Source of the DNA: a virus
DNA: 21,025 nt
Strand: one strand, 5' to 3'
IMG/VR virus record: IMGVR_UViG_3300024518_000800
Coordinates: 1 to 21,025 of that record
The position numbers and the translations under genes were made by a program. The notes beneath the pieces are model-generated. The model ran no database searches and was not told the DNA's origin. It saw nothing but the letters and a program-made list of their open reading frames with translations. Of this stretch, positions 1-7,149 are shown one piece after another (within the stretch, counting starts at the first letter, position 1; the number at the start of each line of letters is the position of its first letter).

Positions 1-2565
1 GAGTTTTGGTTGGAAAGAATGAAAACTCAAGAAAGAGAAAATGTAAAACCTGTTATTGAAGAAGCAAACCCTTTACATTCTAAAAAAGGTAGAACACAAG
101 AAGAGATTAAACAAATAGAAGCTAGAAGAAAAGCTAATACAGAAATGGCTGCTAAAGAATCTGAAGCCGGTATTGTTAGAGAAATAAATGGTTTAGCATC
201 TACCTTAATGAAAAGAAATCCTAATATGAAGATAGGGGAAGCAAGGGCAGAAGCAGCTTTAAGATTAGGAAGGGATAGACCATTTGATAAACCACCTAAT
301 GAAAGTCGAGTGGCTTTTAGTCGTAGACTAGAAAGAGAAAAAGGTAAGCAAGATATAAAAGATAAAAAAGAAACTCCTCCTGTAGAAACTTTTAAAGAAG
401 GATTGAGAGAGTCTACTGAAATCTCAAGACTGCCTGTTGAGGGAAGTTCGTTAGTAAAAGCTGGGCTTGTTGGTTCAGCTGTTGGATATTATAGTTTTGA
501 TGAGAACCCTATATTTGCTGCTGTAATAGGAGCTGGACTAGGAGCATTAACTAGAGGTGCTTTAAAGAATGTTAACATAGACAAAGCAAAGATGAAACTA
601 TCTGTTTCTAAAAAAGCACAAGCAAGCAAGATAGCCTCTGAGAAGTTAGAAGCCGAAGCTACAATGACAATTAAAAATATCAAGAGAGAATTTACAACAG
701 AAGCAGAACAAACAAGTTTTTTATATTCTATAGAAAAAGGTAAAAAATCTAAAGAATATCATAATATGACAGAATCCCAAAAAAATGTTGTCGATATGTG
801 GAATGATATCATGAAAAAATTTAAAAGATTAGCTATAAAAGCTAATGTATTTGAACATGGTATTGAGGGTGAATATGTATCCCACATATTTAAAAACAAG
901 GCAGAAATATCTGAAACTTGGAAGCAACAGTTTGGTGATATATTAAAAAGTAAAAGTAAATTTGGGCATCAAAGAAAACTTCTTGAAACAATAGAAGAGT
1001 TAAAAGCAAAAGGACATGATGTTGTTACAGACCCAATAGAGATATTAAATATATACACACACTCTATGACTAAAGCTATAACTGGTAGTTTATTAACTAA
1101 AAGTTTAATGAAGTCTGCTGTTATTAGTGGTAAAAAACAAATAGGTGCTATTATTCTACAAACCGAAAAAGCATCAGAGGGTCTTTCTAAAAGATTAGGT
1201 TATAAAACAAGTGACTTACCAGCTTTAAGAGATAAATGGATTCATCCAGAGATATTAAAATCAATAGAGGATTTTTATAGGATAGATACTGGTCACCAAG
1301 GTTTTTTTCACAAAACCTTAGTTGTGAATAATGCAATGAAAAGATTGGCTGTTTCTGCTTCTTTCTTCCACGCTCAAGCATTATTATTATCGATGTTTTA
1401 TTCTGGTGCTATGCAGGGTATGCTGACCCCACAAGGTAGAGTTAGGTTGAAAAGAATTAAAGATGCAGTAGAGGGAAGATGGGAAGATGGTAGATTTGTA
1501 GAAGCCGAGTTAATGGCAGAGCTAGCAGAGCATGGTATTCAAATTGGTCACATGAAAACCGCTTCTGAAACAAATCCGGGATATGGGACAATTAAAAATT
1601 GGTTCGACAAATATCTTCCAAGAGTTAGTAAGGGCCAAGACATGGTAGACTTCGCAACTTGGGACTTTTTACACGATAGAGGGAAAATGTACTCATATCT
1701 TCTACACAAAGAAAGAGCTATGAGTAGAGGAGTAGGTGCAAAAGAGGCTGGTGCAAAAGCTGGTCAATTTGTTAACGATGCGTTTGGTGGACAAAACTGG
1801 AACAAACTAGGATTAGAGTTCCAAGAGAAAGCATTAGAGAATCCTAATTCTTTAAAAGGAATAATGTATGATTACCTTGCTTTAATGACTAAACCCACTA
1901 AATTAAAATGGGCTAACCTTGGTATCTTTGCTCCAGACTGGACTGTGTCTAACTTTAGAATCGTATTCAAAGGCTTTACTCAAGGTAAACAATTAGCTGA
2001 AAAATTAGTAAAAGGTAAAAAACTAAATCCTGTAGAAAAAGCAGAGTTTAATATGTATTCTGGTTATTTAGTTAGGTCTGCTGTTGTTACAACAAGTTTA
2101 GCGTTTATGATGCATAAATTTTTTGCAGACGAAGATAAAGAATTTGACGTTATGGAATTTTGGAAAACAGGTAGATTAGATATAGGGAACGGTCAACAAA
2201 TGGTTGTGTCTAAACAGATAGCTGAACCTATGCACTGGTTGACAAATCCTGTTCATACGGGGTGGAATAAGAGTGCGGCTGTACCTAAAATGGTAATAGA
2301 ATTACTTGCCGGAAAAGAATATGCGTCATTTAAACATGGTTCTTTAATTGGTCCACCGTTAGACTGGGACGACCCTAGAGCAGTTGTTGGTTATGGATTA
2401 AGTAAAGTAACTCCTATTTCTTTAGGCTCAATAGAAACTACAATAAAAGATAAAATAATCAAAGATGAAGATATAGACTACGGAGAAACAATTAAGAAAA
2501 CATTTGCTGGAGCTACTGGATTCCCGATATATGGCAAAGAGAAAAAGAAAAGAATTTATAGATAA
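1..2565 (+). CDS. Large virion protein, probable DNA-ejection/internal protein (5' partial)
   Basis: The reading frame is open from base 1, so the N-terminus may lie outside the window; a TTG at 10 and an ATG at 19 are the first internal starts. At least 851 residues are visible. Residues 1-130 are highly charged and look disordered. Short hydrophobic, possibly membrane-active stretches lie near 440-470 (FFHAQALLLSMFYSGAMQGM) and 690-715 (VVTTSLAFMMHKFF). The motif IFAPDWTVSNFRI near 640 resembles segments of the large polyvalent and ejection proteins of podoviruses; that link is from memory, not a search. It is followed after 16 bases by two acidic proteins and then a lysozyme, the order expected of an ejection/virion module. 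It could instead be another large structural protein. The CDS is secure; the role is inferred. Confidence 0.72.
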   Translation, partial: EFWLERMKTQERENVKPVIEEANPLHSKKGRTQEEIKQIEARRKANTEMAAKESEAGIVREINGLASTLMKRNPNMKIGEARAEAALRLGRDRPFDKPPNESRVAFSRRLEREKGKQDIKDKKETPPVETFKEGLRESTEISRLPVEGSSLVKAGLVGSAVGYYSFDENPIFAAVIGAGLGALTRGALKNVNIDKAKMKLSVSKKAQASKIASEKLEAEATMTIKNIKREFTTEAEQTSFLYSIEKGKKSKEYHNMTESQKNVVDMWNDIMKKFKRLAIKANVFEHGIEGEYVSHIFKNKAEISETWKQQFGDILKSKSKFGHQRKLLETIEELKAKGHDVVTDPIEILNIYTHSMTKAITGSLLTKSLMKSAVISGKKQIGAIILQTEKASEGLSKRLGYKTSDLPALRDKWIHPEILKSIEDFYRIDTGHQGFFHKTLVVNNAMKRLAVSASFFHAQALLLSMFYSGAMQGMLTPQGRVRLKRIKDAVEGRWEDGRFVEAELMAELAEHGIQIGHMKTASETNPGYGTIKNWFDKYLPRVSKGQDMVDFATWDFLHDRGKMYSYLLHKERAMSRGVGAKEAGAKAGQFVNDAFGGQNWNKLGLEFQEKALENPNSLKGIMYDYLALMTKPTKLKWANLGIFAPDWTVSNFRIVFKGFTQGKQLAEKLVKGKKLNPVEKAEFNMYSGYLVRSAVVTTSLAFMMHKFFADEDKEFDVMEFWKTGRLDIGNGQQMVVSKQIAEPMHWLTNPVHTGWNKSAAVPKMVIELLAGKEYASFKHGSLIGPPLDWDDPRAVVGYGLSKVTPISLGSIETTIKDKIIKDEDIDYGETIKKTFAGATGFPIYGKEKKKRIYR

Positions 2566-2581
2566 TTTATAAGGATAAAAA

Positions 2582-3532
2582 ATGGCACAAGCAATAAGAA
2601 ACCCAGACACAAAAGATTTCATGACAACAGAAGAATTAGATTCTTATAATCTAGAAAGATTTAAAGCTGCCTTAACGGAGGGGTCTTTAGGAAACACAGG
2701 ACCTTGGGGTATTAATGGTTGGGGTTTTGGGTCAGGTAGATGGGAAAAATACTTTCAAGAGAGACCAGATTTAGCAGAAGAAGTTGATTGGGAGGTGGAT
2801 GATACCACTGCATCCTACATGAGTAGGGCTAAGAATAGGAAAGAAGAAGAAGAAATAGACTACAAAGGTAGAGGTGAGCCAGCTGATAGGCCTAATCCTT
2901 TAGACGATAAAGGTTCAGGTAGGGGTCAACCAGCAACTGCCGAACCAGACTCTAGAGAGTGGTTTACTGCCGAAGGTGGAGATGAGAGATATGAAAAGAT
3001 ACCTTTTACTGATGAAGAATTAGAAGATTTAATAGTTACTGATACTGATGGAATAGAGGTAGGTTCTTTATCTTCAGATAATACAGGTGTTGGTTATCCT
3101 GAGGGTGAATCCTCTAGGGGTGATGATAATAGCTTTGAAACTAAAGAACAACAAAAAGAAAGAATAAGAAAAAGAAGGAAAAAAGAGGAGAATGCTAGAA
3201 ACTTATTTAGATGGGAGAAGAAGTACGAAGAAAGAAGGGCAGAACATAAAGATAAAGACCTTGATGAAGAGTTTACTGATTTCGAGAATGAAGTAGAAGA
3301 AGATAAACTTAATGCAGAGTTCTCTGATTTTGAAGGTGAACTAAAGAAAGAAAAAGAATTAGAAAAAGAAAAAACAAGTAAAAGATTTGATAATAAAGAA
3401 GGTATGTTAAACCCTTTAGTTGTAGAAGAACACACCGCTTTCTTAGGAGAAATAGAAAGTGCTGGGTTTAAAGGAGTAGAAGCAGTAAAATTAGCTAAAA
3501 AACTTGCTAGTTTGTGTGGCAGTAGACAATAA
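2582..3532 (+). CDS. Acidic low-complexity probable virion protein with CGSRQ C-terminus
   Basis: The start is set by AAGGA ten bases upstream of the ATG. The 316 residues are rich in Glu, Asp, Lys and Arg. An N-terminal Gly/Trp-rich patch near 38-60 (GPWGINGWGFGSGRWEKYF) is followed by a long disordered, partly coiled-coil region. An imperfect internal repeat near 225-255 pairs EEFTDFENEVEEDK with AEFSDFEGELKKEK. The last 16 residues, AVKLAKKLASLCGSRQ, form a short amphipathic helix plus tail that reappears, out of frame, after the next gene. The position between the large probable ejection protein and a lysozyme suggests a minor or internal virion protein. No family is recognised and the function is unknown. 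Confidence 0.75.
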   Translation: MAQAIRNPDTKDFMTTEELDSYNLERFKAALTEGSLGNTGPWGINGWGFGSGRWEKYFQERPDLAEEVDWEVDDTTASYMSRAKNRKEEEEIDYKGRGEPADRPNPLDDKGSGRGQPATAEPDSREWFTAEGGDERYEKIPFTDEELEDLIVTDTDGIEVGSLSSDNTGVGYPEGESSRGDDNSFETKEQQKERIRKRRKKEENARNLFRWEKKYEERRAEHKDKDLDEEFTDFENEVEEDKLNAEFSDFEGELKKEKELEKEKTSKRFDNKEGMLNPLVVEEHTAFLGEIESAGFKGVEAVKLAKKLASLCGSRQ

Positions 3533-3548
3533 TAATAAGGGGTAATAT

Positions 3549-4523
3549 ATGACAAGTTCACAATTTAAAGGAACACCAGAAGAGAGAATGGAAGAAATGG
3601 CAGAAGATTATGCTTTAGTTACATTTGGTGACATTAGTATAGAAGAGTTTATGGAGTATTGGGGTTTTGAATCAAAAGAAACATTAGAAAATTTTATAGA
3701 TGAAAACCTTTGGATATTAGAGAAAGCAGAAGACAGAGACCCTGAAGACTCACCAGAGTCTGTAGAAGCACCAGAGTCTGTAGAAGCACCACGCAAAAAG
3801 ATTGCTGATATGTCTAAAGGAGAAATGGAAGCGTATAGGACACATATAAAAGAATTGTTCGGAGAAGATATAGACCTACAAAAAGTAAATCCAAACCTTT
3901 ATAATAAACTTTGGCCTACTGACGATGGTATGCTTAGTGGCCCTATGAATCTAAGCGGTACTAAAATCAAAAAAGACAATAGCACAACCGCTAATATCAC
4001 AAAGCCAATGTCAAAAGAACACTTAAAAAATAAAGAAGTTGTTATTAATGTTGGTGATGGAATACCACAAAGAGGCCCAGATAACTCGTTTTTAACAGAA
4101 GACCAATCAAAGAAATTAAATTCACCTATGAATTTTAATAATGTTCAAGTTAATGATGATGATGATTTCGAGAGTAGATTTAAAGATGATGATAAAAGAC
4201 CTATGAACTTTAAAGACGCTGCGGAGAAAAAAGATAAGGGTGGTTTAAGAATTGATATTGTAAAAGGGCCTACTAAAGAAAATGAGATAGAAAGTATAGA
4301 TGATATAGAAAGTATAGACGAGAGTGAATATAATCCACCTGAAAATAGGCCTGTAGAACCAGCACAAGAAGAGAAAGAAGAAAAGCCAGGGTGGCACAAA
4401 CAAGAAGGAACTAATTTCTGGACAGTTAACTCAAAGTCACCTTACTGGAAGACAGAAAAAGGTGGGAAAGAAGCAGAGAAGTTATGGGGTTCTAGACCTA
4501 GTTGGGTTAAGCAAAGGAATTAG
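3549..4523 (+). CDS. Acidic disordered probable virion protein with PMN motifs, C-terminus apparently frameshifted
   Basis: AAGGGG sits eight bases before the ATG. The 324 residues are strongly acidic and mostly disordered. Three PMN[L/F] motifs occur (GPMNLSG, SPMNFNN, RPMNFKD), and two in-frame 18-bp tandem duplications encode PESVEA twice (3753-3788) and a repeated IESID (4284-4319). A Trp-rich end (WHKQ, FWTVNSKSPYW, LWGSRPSW) precedes the stop. In the -1 frame, just past codon 320, the sequence continues as AKELAMKLMNICGTRQ, which matches the C-terminus of the preceding protein. One extra A in the AAA run at 4513-4515 would join the two. Probably a virion or ejection-module protein; the exact function is unknown. 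Confidence 0.72.
   Translation: MTSSQFKGTPEERMEEMAEDYALVTFGDISIEEFMEYWGFESKETLENFIDENLWILEKAEDRDPEDSPESVEAPESVEAPRKKIADMSKGEMEAYRTHIKELFGEDIDLQKVNPNLYNKLWPTDDGMLSGPMNLSGTKIKKDNSTTANITKPMSKEHLKNKEVVINVGDGIPQRGPDNSFLTEDQSKKLNSPMNFNNVQVNDDDDFESRFKDDDKRPMNFKDAAEKKDKGGLRIDIVKGPTKENEIESIDDIESIDESEYNPPENRPVEPAQEEKEEKPGWHKQEGTNFWTVNSKSPYWKTEKGGKEAEKLWGSRPSWVKQRN
3753..3788 (+). repeat. Tandem 18-bp duplication
   Basis: Two exact head-to-tail copies of an 18-base unit (3753-3770 and 3771-3788) lie within the acidic virion gene. They keep the frame and encode PESVEA twice, as expected of a recent slippage duplication in a disordered segment. Confidence 0.95.
4284..4319 (+). repeat. Imperfect tandem 18-bp duplication
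   Basis: Units 4284-4301 and 4302-4319 differ at two positions and encode EIESID followed by DIESID in the same gene. This is a second in-frame 18-bp duplication in one disordered protein. Confidence 0.9.
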
Positions 4524-4561
4524 CTATGAAATTAATGAATATATGTGGGACTAGACAATAA
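4511..4561 (+). pseudogene. Out-of-frame C-terminal tag (…CGTRQ), detached from the upstream gene
   Basis: Read in the -1 frame relative to the upstream gene, this stretch gives AKELAMKLMNICGTRQ and then TAA. Aligned without gaps to the end of the 316-residue protein (AVKLAKKLASLCGSRQ), 9 of 16 residues are identical and others are conservative (S/T, L/I). In this frame the segment is bounded by a TAA at 4508-4510. An ATG at 4526 could start an 11-residue peptide by itself. Its stop codon directly abuts the lysozyme ATG (TAAATG), which suggests ribosomes do terminate here. A true frameshift mutation, an assembly error in a short A run, or a recoding event are all possible. Confidence 0.6.
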
Positions 4562-5008
4562 ATGGGTTTATTTTCTGACGCTGTAAAAGCACTTAAAGGT
4601 GCTGGTTTCTCCGATAGGACTTTACCTTCTATATTAGCTAATATAGATGTAGAGACTGGAGGTACTTTCGACTGGCAACAGAAACAAAACAAAGGTGGTA
4701 ATGGTTATGGTTTATTTCAGTTTGACTCTCAGAAAGATAAATACTTTGATTGGTTAAGTAAGACAAGTAAGAAAGATAGTGCGTTATCTCAATCTCAATT
4801 TGTCTATGGGCTTATATATGATAAAGAACCTTTCCATGATATTGGTTATGGACACAGAAAAGAATTAAGAAAATCATTTAAAGATGATGGTGTTGATTGG
4901 ATGACCTCTGAATTTATGGATAGATATGAAAGACCTGATGAAGACCATTGGGAGAGAAGGTTAGAGGCTGGTCAAAAATATAAAGGTATGTTAACAAAGA
5001 GTAAGTAA
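4562..5008 (+). CDS. Phage lysozyme / muramidase-like protein
   Basis: This 148-residue protein has the layout of small phage tail-lysozyme and muramidase domains. NIDVETGG at 27-34 places a likely catalytic Glu at 31, and NGYGLFQFD at 47-55 matches the usual 'GxGLxQW/F' strand of these folds. The rest is a compact helical domain with no signal peptide or membrane segment. It is expected to cleave the glycan strands of peptidoglycan. It follows the probable ejection proteins, so it may act in the virion during DNA entry, though it could be the lysis enzyme. No good Shine-Dalgarno is present. The ATG abuts the TAA of the out-of-frame tag, so initiation may depend on coupling. It converges with the leftward operon, whose last stop lies 16 bases away. 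Confidence 0.78.
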   Translation: MGLFSDAVKALKGAGFSDRTLPSILANIDVETGGTFDWQQKQNKGGNGYGLFQFDSQKDKYFDWLSKTSKKDSALSQSQFVYGLIYDKEPFHDIGYGHRKELRKSFKDDGVDWMTSEFMDRYERPDEDHWERRLEAGQKYKGMLTKSK

Positions 5009-5024
5009 TAATAGTTAATAAGTT

Positions 5025-5198
5025 TTAAGTATTGGGACTTCTTAATTGTTCTTGCATTTTTGTATCAAACTCTGCGTTCAATCCAAAATACTTTAGCATT
5101 GCTGAACGGGATATACCGTAACGTTTTGCTTTAGCATCTAAAAAAGCTAAATCACTTTTATCAATTTTTATATTAATCTGTTGTATGTCTTTTTTCAT
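5025..5198 (-). CDS. Ribbon-helix-helix DNA-binding protein
   Basis: The 57 residues from the ATG at 5198 have the ribbon-helix-helix pattern. A polar strand QQINIKID (about 5-12) leads into helix KSDLAFLDAKAKRYG (13-27), then the turn ISRSAMLKYFGL (28-39). Such proteins bind DNA as dimers through the strand pair and often repress their own promoter. A GTG at 5234 would add 12 residues, but that extension reads straight through a perfect 9-bp inverted repeat and a TATAAT, so the shorter start is preferred. It is the last gene of the leftward block and probably has its own promoter. The likely role is a repressor or transcription switch. Partner toxin genes are not visible, so an antitoxin role is less likely. 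Confidence 0.78.
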   Translation of the reverse strand: MKKDIQQINIKIDKSDLAFLDAKAKRYGISRSAMLKYFGLNAEFDTKMQEQLRSPNT

Positions 5199-5225
5199 AT
5201 AGGTACTCTTAATGGAAGTACCTAT
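5199..5225 (-). promoter_or_regulatory. Probable operator: perfect 9-bp inverted repeat
   Basis: Arms ATAGGTACT (5199-5207) and AGTACCTAT (5217-5225) are exact reverse complements separated by nine bases. The site lies directly between a TATAAT (leftward) and the ATG of the RHH gene, where a bound dimer pair would block transcription. In RNA it could also form a hairpin touching the start codon. Confidence 0.7.
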
Positions 5226-5234
5226 ATTATACAC
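5226..5234 (-). promoter_or_regulatory. Leftward -10 element GTGTATAAT before the RHH gene
   Basis: On the minus strand GTGTATAAT ends next to the operator. The same nine bases occur before two other leftward genes (6040-6048 and 9291-9299). No good -35 was found at 16-18 bases, so this is a -10 assignment only. Confidence 0.5.
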
Positions 5235-5243
5235 TATAAAGTC

Positions 5244-5438
5244 TTATATAAAGTTTACTACTTGGTTAAAAGATTTAAACTGAAACTCTAGGTTCCAATG
5301 GCTTTCTACGGTTTTATATTCTCTCGTCATACATCTACCCATGTAATGCTCGTAAGCATAGTTGTAAGCCTTGCTGTCTTTACTTGCCCTATCGGCATAA
5401 TCTTCCGATAAATCAATACACATCTCCTTCTTTGTCAT
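5244..5438 (-). CDS. Small hypothetical protein
   Basis: The start is set at the ATG at 5438, which has AGGGGA eight bases upstream, rather than the in-frame ATG at 5486 deep inside the resolvase gene. The 64 residues (MTKKEMCIDLSEDYAD…) are polar, with a Tyr-rich helix AYNYAYEHYMGRC and no signal or membrane segment. It overlaps the end of the RusA gene by 26 bases, so it is translated in the same message. No family is recognised. Confidence 0.65.
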   Translation of the reverse strand: MTKKEMCIDLSEDYADRASKDSKAYNYAYEHYMGRCMTREYKTVESHWNLEFQFKSFNQVVNFI

Positions 5439-5841
5439 TAAAATCCCCTGATATTGCTTTAAGCTCACATTCAATTCGTGGCTCATTTGACCAAAACATT
5501 CTAGCTTTAATCATGGCTACTTGCCTGTCATCTATGTAATAAACGTTGTTAAGTGAGTCTAGAATGGCCTTGCAATAATTATCTAAATCTGCATTATTAT
5601 CACATAGCTTATTTATTTTATCACACTTCTTCTTCTTCGACCATGATTTTGGGATGTTAATGTAGAAGTCTAACTTGGCATAGACAAGGCTTTCTATAGG
5701 TTTGAAATTAACATTAGTTAAAGCCATCTCCATGTCTTTTCTAAATTCAGTATATTTCTTTGGGTAGTAGGTTGACCATCTTGTTACTCTTGGTCTTGAT
5801 GCTGGAACAGGGTTTACATAAAAAGTTCTTTTCATAATCAC
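5413..5841 (-). CDS. rusA: RusA-family Holliday junction resolvase
   Basis: This 142-residue protein carries the RusA signature. The N-terminal NPVPASRPRVTR (10-21) is followed by acidic metal-binding residues in NADLDNYCKAILDSLN (83-98: D85, D87, D95), then YYIDDRQV (101-108: D104, D105). RusA dimers cut four-way DNA junctions symmetrically, and in phages they resolve recombination and replication branches before packaging. The GTG at 5841 is favoured by GGAGGAG ten bases upstream and overlaps the previous stop (GTGA); the ATG at 5835 (MKRTF) is the alternative. It sits downstream of the helicase in the replication operon. Length and motif order are normal for the family. Confidence 0.92.
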   Translation of the reverse strand: MIMKRTFYVNPVPASRPRVTRWSTYYPKKYTEFRKDMEMALTNVNFKPIESLVYAKLDFYINIPKSWSKKKKCDKINKLCDNNADLDNYCKAILDSLNNVYYIDDRQVAMIKARMFWSNEPRIECELKAISGDFNDKEGDVY

Positions 5842-6038
5842 TCTGGCGGGACTCCTCCATATAATTTGTCTGTATATTCTTTTAGTTTTTCATAATGATT
5901 ATCAGTAGATGGATTTATTGGCTCATCTTTAAATTCATAAATCAATTCATTCACCATAGTTTGTGTGCTTTCCAAAAGAGTTTTAATCCCTTCTAGTTTC
6001 TCTTTACATTGTTTATCTGTATGCATTTTCATTATCAT
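5838..6038 (-). CDS. Small hypothetical protein, possible coiled coil
   Basis: Up to 66 residues, mostly one predicted helix (KEKLEGIKTLLESTQTMVNELIYEFK) followed by a polar tail ending in GGVPPE. Three in-frame ATGs lie close together (6038, 6032, 6026) and none has a Shine-Dalgarno. The TATAAT just upstream would put a transcript start near 6033, so a leaderless message beginning at the second ATG is possible. The gene sits between the helicase and RusA. The role is unknown; a small replisome accessory is only a guess from context. Confidence 0.65.
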   Translation of the reverse strand: MIMKMHTDKQCKEKLEGIKTLLESTQTMVNELIYEFKDEPINPSTDNHYEKLKEYTDKLYGGVPPE

Positions 6039-6039
6039 T

Positions 6040-6048
6040 ATTATACAC
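6040..6048 (-). promoter_or_regulatory. Leftward -10 element GTGTATAAT
   Basis: GTGTATAAT on the minus strand overlaps the helicase stop codon and precedes the 66-residue gene. It matches the copies at 5226-5234 and 9291-9299. No convincing -35 is present. Confidence 0.45.
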
Positions 6049-6953
6049 TAATAATCATACCATATCATTTTAGCAGTATCTTGTTCAGGAACCCATTGTT
6101 GTGCGTCTGGGTTCCACCAAAAGTTATATAACCCTTCCCACTCTCCATTACGTTGCTTTAAACAATAGATAAAGCCGTCTGGGTCTTCTGAATCACAAGG
6201 TTCGTTGTTGATAACAGCATCGTATTTCTCTGCATTTCTATGAACAATTAAAACATTATCAGCAAGGTCTGTTATTTCTCCCGCACCTTTGATTGAGAAT
6301 TTGTCAGGTGTATAGTTCTTTGCTTCTCCATGTGGTTTTCTCATGTGATTAACTAAATGAATATGAACCTTATAATGTTTAGCTGTCCAACATAACGCAT
6401 CTACAAATCTTTTTTGTGCTTCGTTATTATCTTGATTAACACCACACTTAACAAGAGAGTCTATCATAATATGTTTGATACCCTTCTTTTCAGCAGCCCA
6501 ATGTATCATGCCTATAATTTTGTCTGACTCTATTGAGCCTGTTTGGTCATACACCCACAGGTTAAAATCAGTTCTATCTTTAAATATTTCAGCAAACTCT
6601 TGGTCGGGTTTTGAGCCACCATAACCCTGTCGGAGCATCCTTGCTATTGTTTGTTTAGGACTCATCTCCATTGATGCTATCAATACTGATGTATGTTTTA
6701 TCAGCCAAAGAGCTGTCTGTCCCATAACTAAAGACTTACCATTACCGTTTACACCAGCCCATATTGTTAATTCCCCCTCTCTAAACCTAAAAGTATCGTG
6801 CGTTTTAATCCAAGGTAAGGTATCACCTACGTTAGATATTCCATTCTCTAACATATCCATAGCCTCGTCTACAAAATCCGAGGCTGGTCTTATGCTTTGT
6901 CTTTGTGTTTGAGCAATATAATCTCTAAAGTCTTCGTCTTTTATTATGTTCAT
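6048..6953 (-). CDS. DnaB-like replicative helicase ATPase (RecA-fold domain only)
   Basis: The 301 residues form a single RecA-fold ATPase. Walker A is GVNGNGKS (67-74), the catalytic Glu lies in ASMEMS (E96, as in the SLEMP of DnaB), Walker B is HIMIDSL (161-167, D165), and a sensor-like LVNHMRKP (200-207) and GAGEITDLADNVLIVHRN follow. It should move along single-stranded DNA as a hexamer at the fork. The DnaB N-terminal domain is absent, because residues 1-55 are too short for it, yet a stand-alone protein of that type is encoded two genes upstream at 7733-8041. No primase domain of the T7 gp4 type is present. AAAGG eight bases before the ATG supports the start. Confidence 0.88.
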   Translation of the reverse strand: MNIIKDEDFRDYIAQTQRQSIRPASDFVDEAMDMLENGISNVGDTLPWIKTHDTFRFREGELTIWAGVNGNGKSLVMGQTALWLIKHTSVLIASMEMSPKQTIARMLRQGYGGSKPDQEFAEIFKDRTDFNLWVYDQTGSIESDKIIGMIHWAAEKKGIKHIMIDSLVKCGVNQDNNEAQKRFVDALCWTAKHYKVHIHLVNHMRKPHGEAKNYTPDKFSIKGAGEITDLADNVLIVHRNAEKYDAVINNEPCDSEDPDGFIYCLKQRNGEWEGLYNFWWNPDAQQWVPEQDTAKMIWYDY

Positions 6954-6957
6954 AGCT

Positions 6958-7149
6958 TTACCTTTGTTTTATTTTATTAGTTCTATACTCTCCTACCTTA
7001 CGATAGGTTAGAATGTGTGACCTAGCTTTTATTCTTTGGTCTTCAGTTAATGACAAAGCGTATTCTTTTAGTTTTGCTTGTGTGTCTTTAGTATCTAATC
7101 GTACACAGTTAGCGTTGATTTCTCCTTGTGTCATATCCCATTCATCCAT
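6958..7149 (-). CDS. Small hypothetical protein in helicase operon
   Basis: 63 residues from the ATG at 7149, or 58 from the ATG at 7134. The latter overlaps the upstream TGA as ATGA, the usual coupling arrangement, and is preferred. The sequence is polar and helical (AKLKEYALSLTEDQRIKARSHI) with a basic tail TNKIKQR. It lies between the helicase-loader-like gene and the helicase, so it may help at the fork, but no family is recognised. Confidence 0.65.
   Translation of the reverse strand: MDEWDMTQGEINANCVRLDTKDTQAKLKEYALSLTEDQRIKARSHILTYRKVGEYRTNKIKQR

Noticed and set aside
3094-3561. 155-residue minus-strand frame
   Set aside because: Ser/Phe/Leu-rich mirror of an acidic, Glu/Lys-rich gene on the plus strand; no ribosome site and no independent features.
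4505-4523. Classical programmed -1 slippery heptamer joining the gene to its tag
   Set aside because: The codons AAG CAA AGG AAT do not allow tRNA re-pairing of the X XXY YYZ kind; a one-base indel in the AAA run explains the frame better.
4993-5045. Bidirectional terminator between the convergent lysozyme and RHH genes
   Set aside because: A ten-pair stem with one mismatch and one wobble can be drawn, but it is A/T only with a 15-base loop and no proper U tract.
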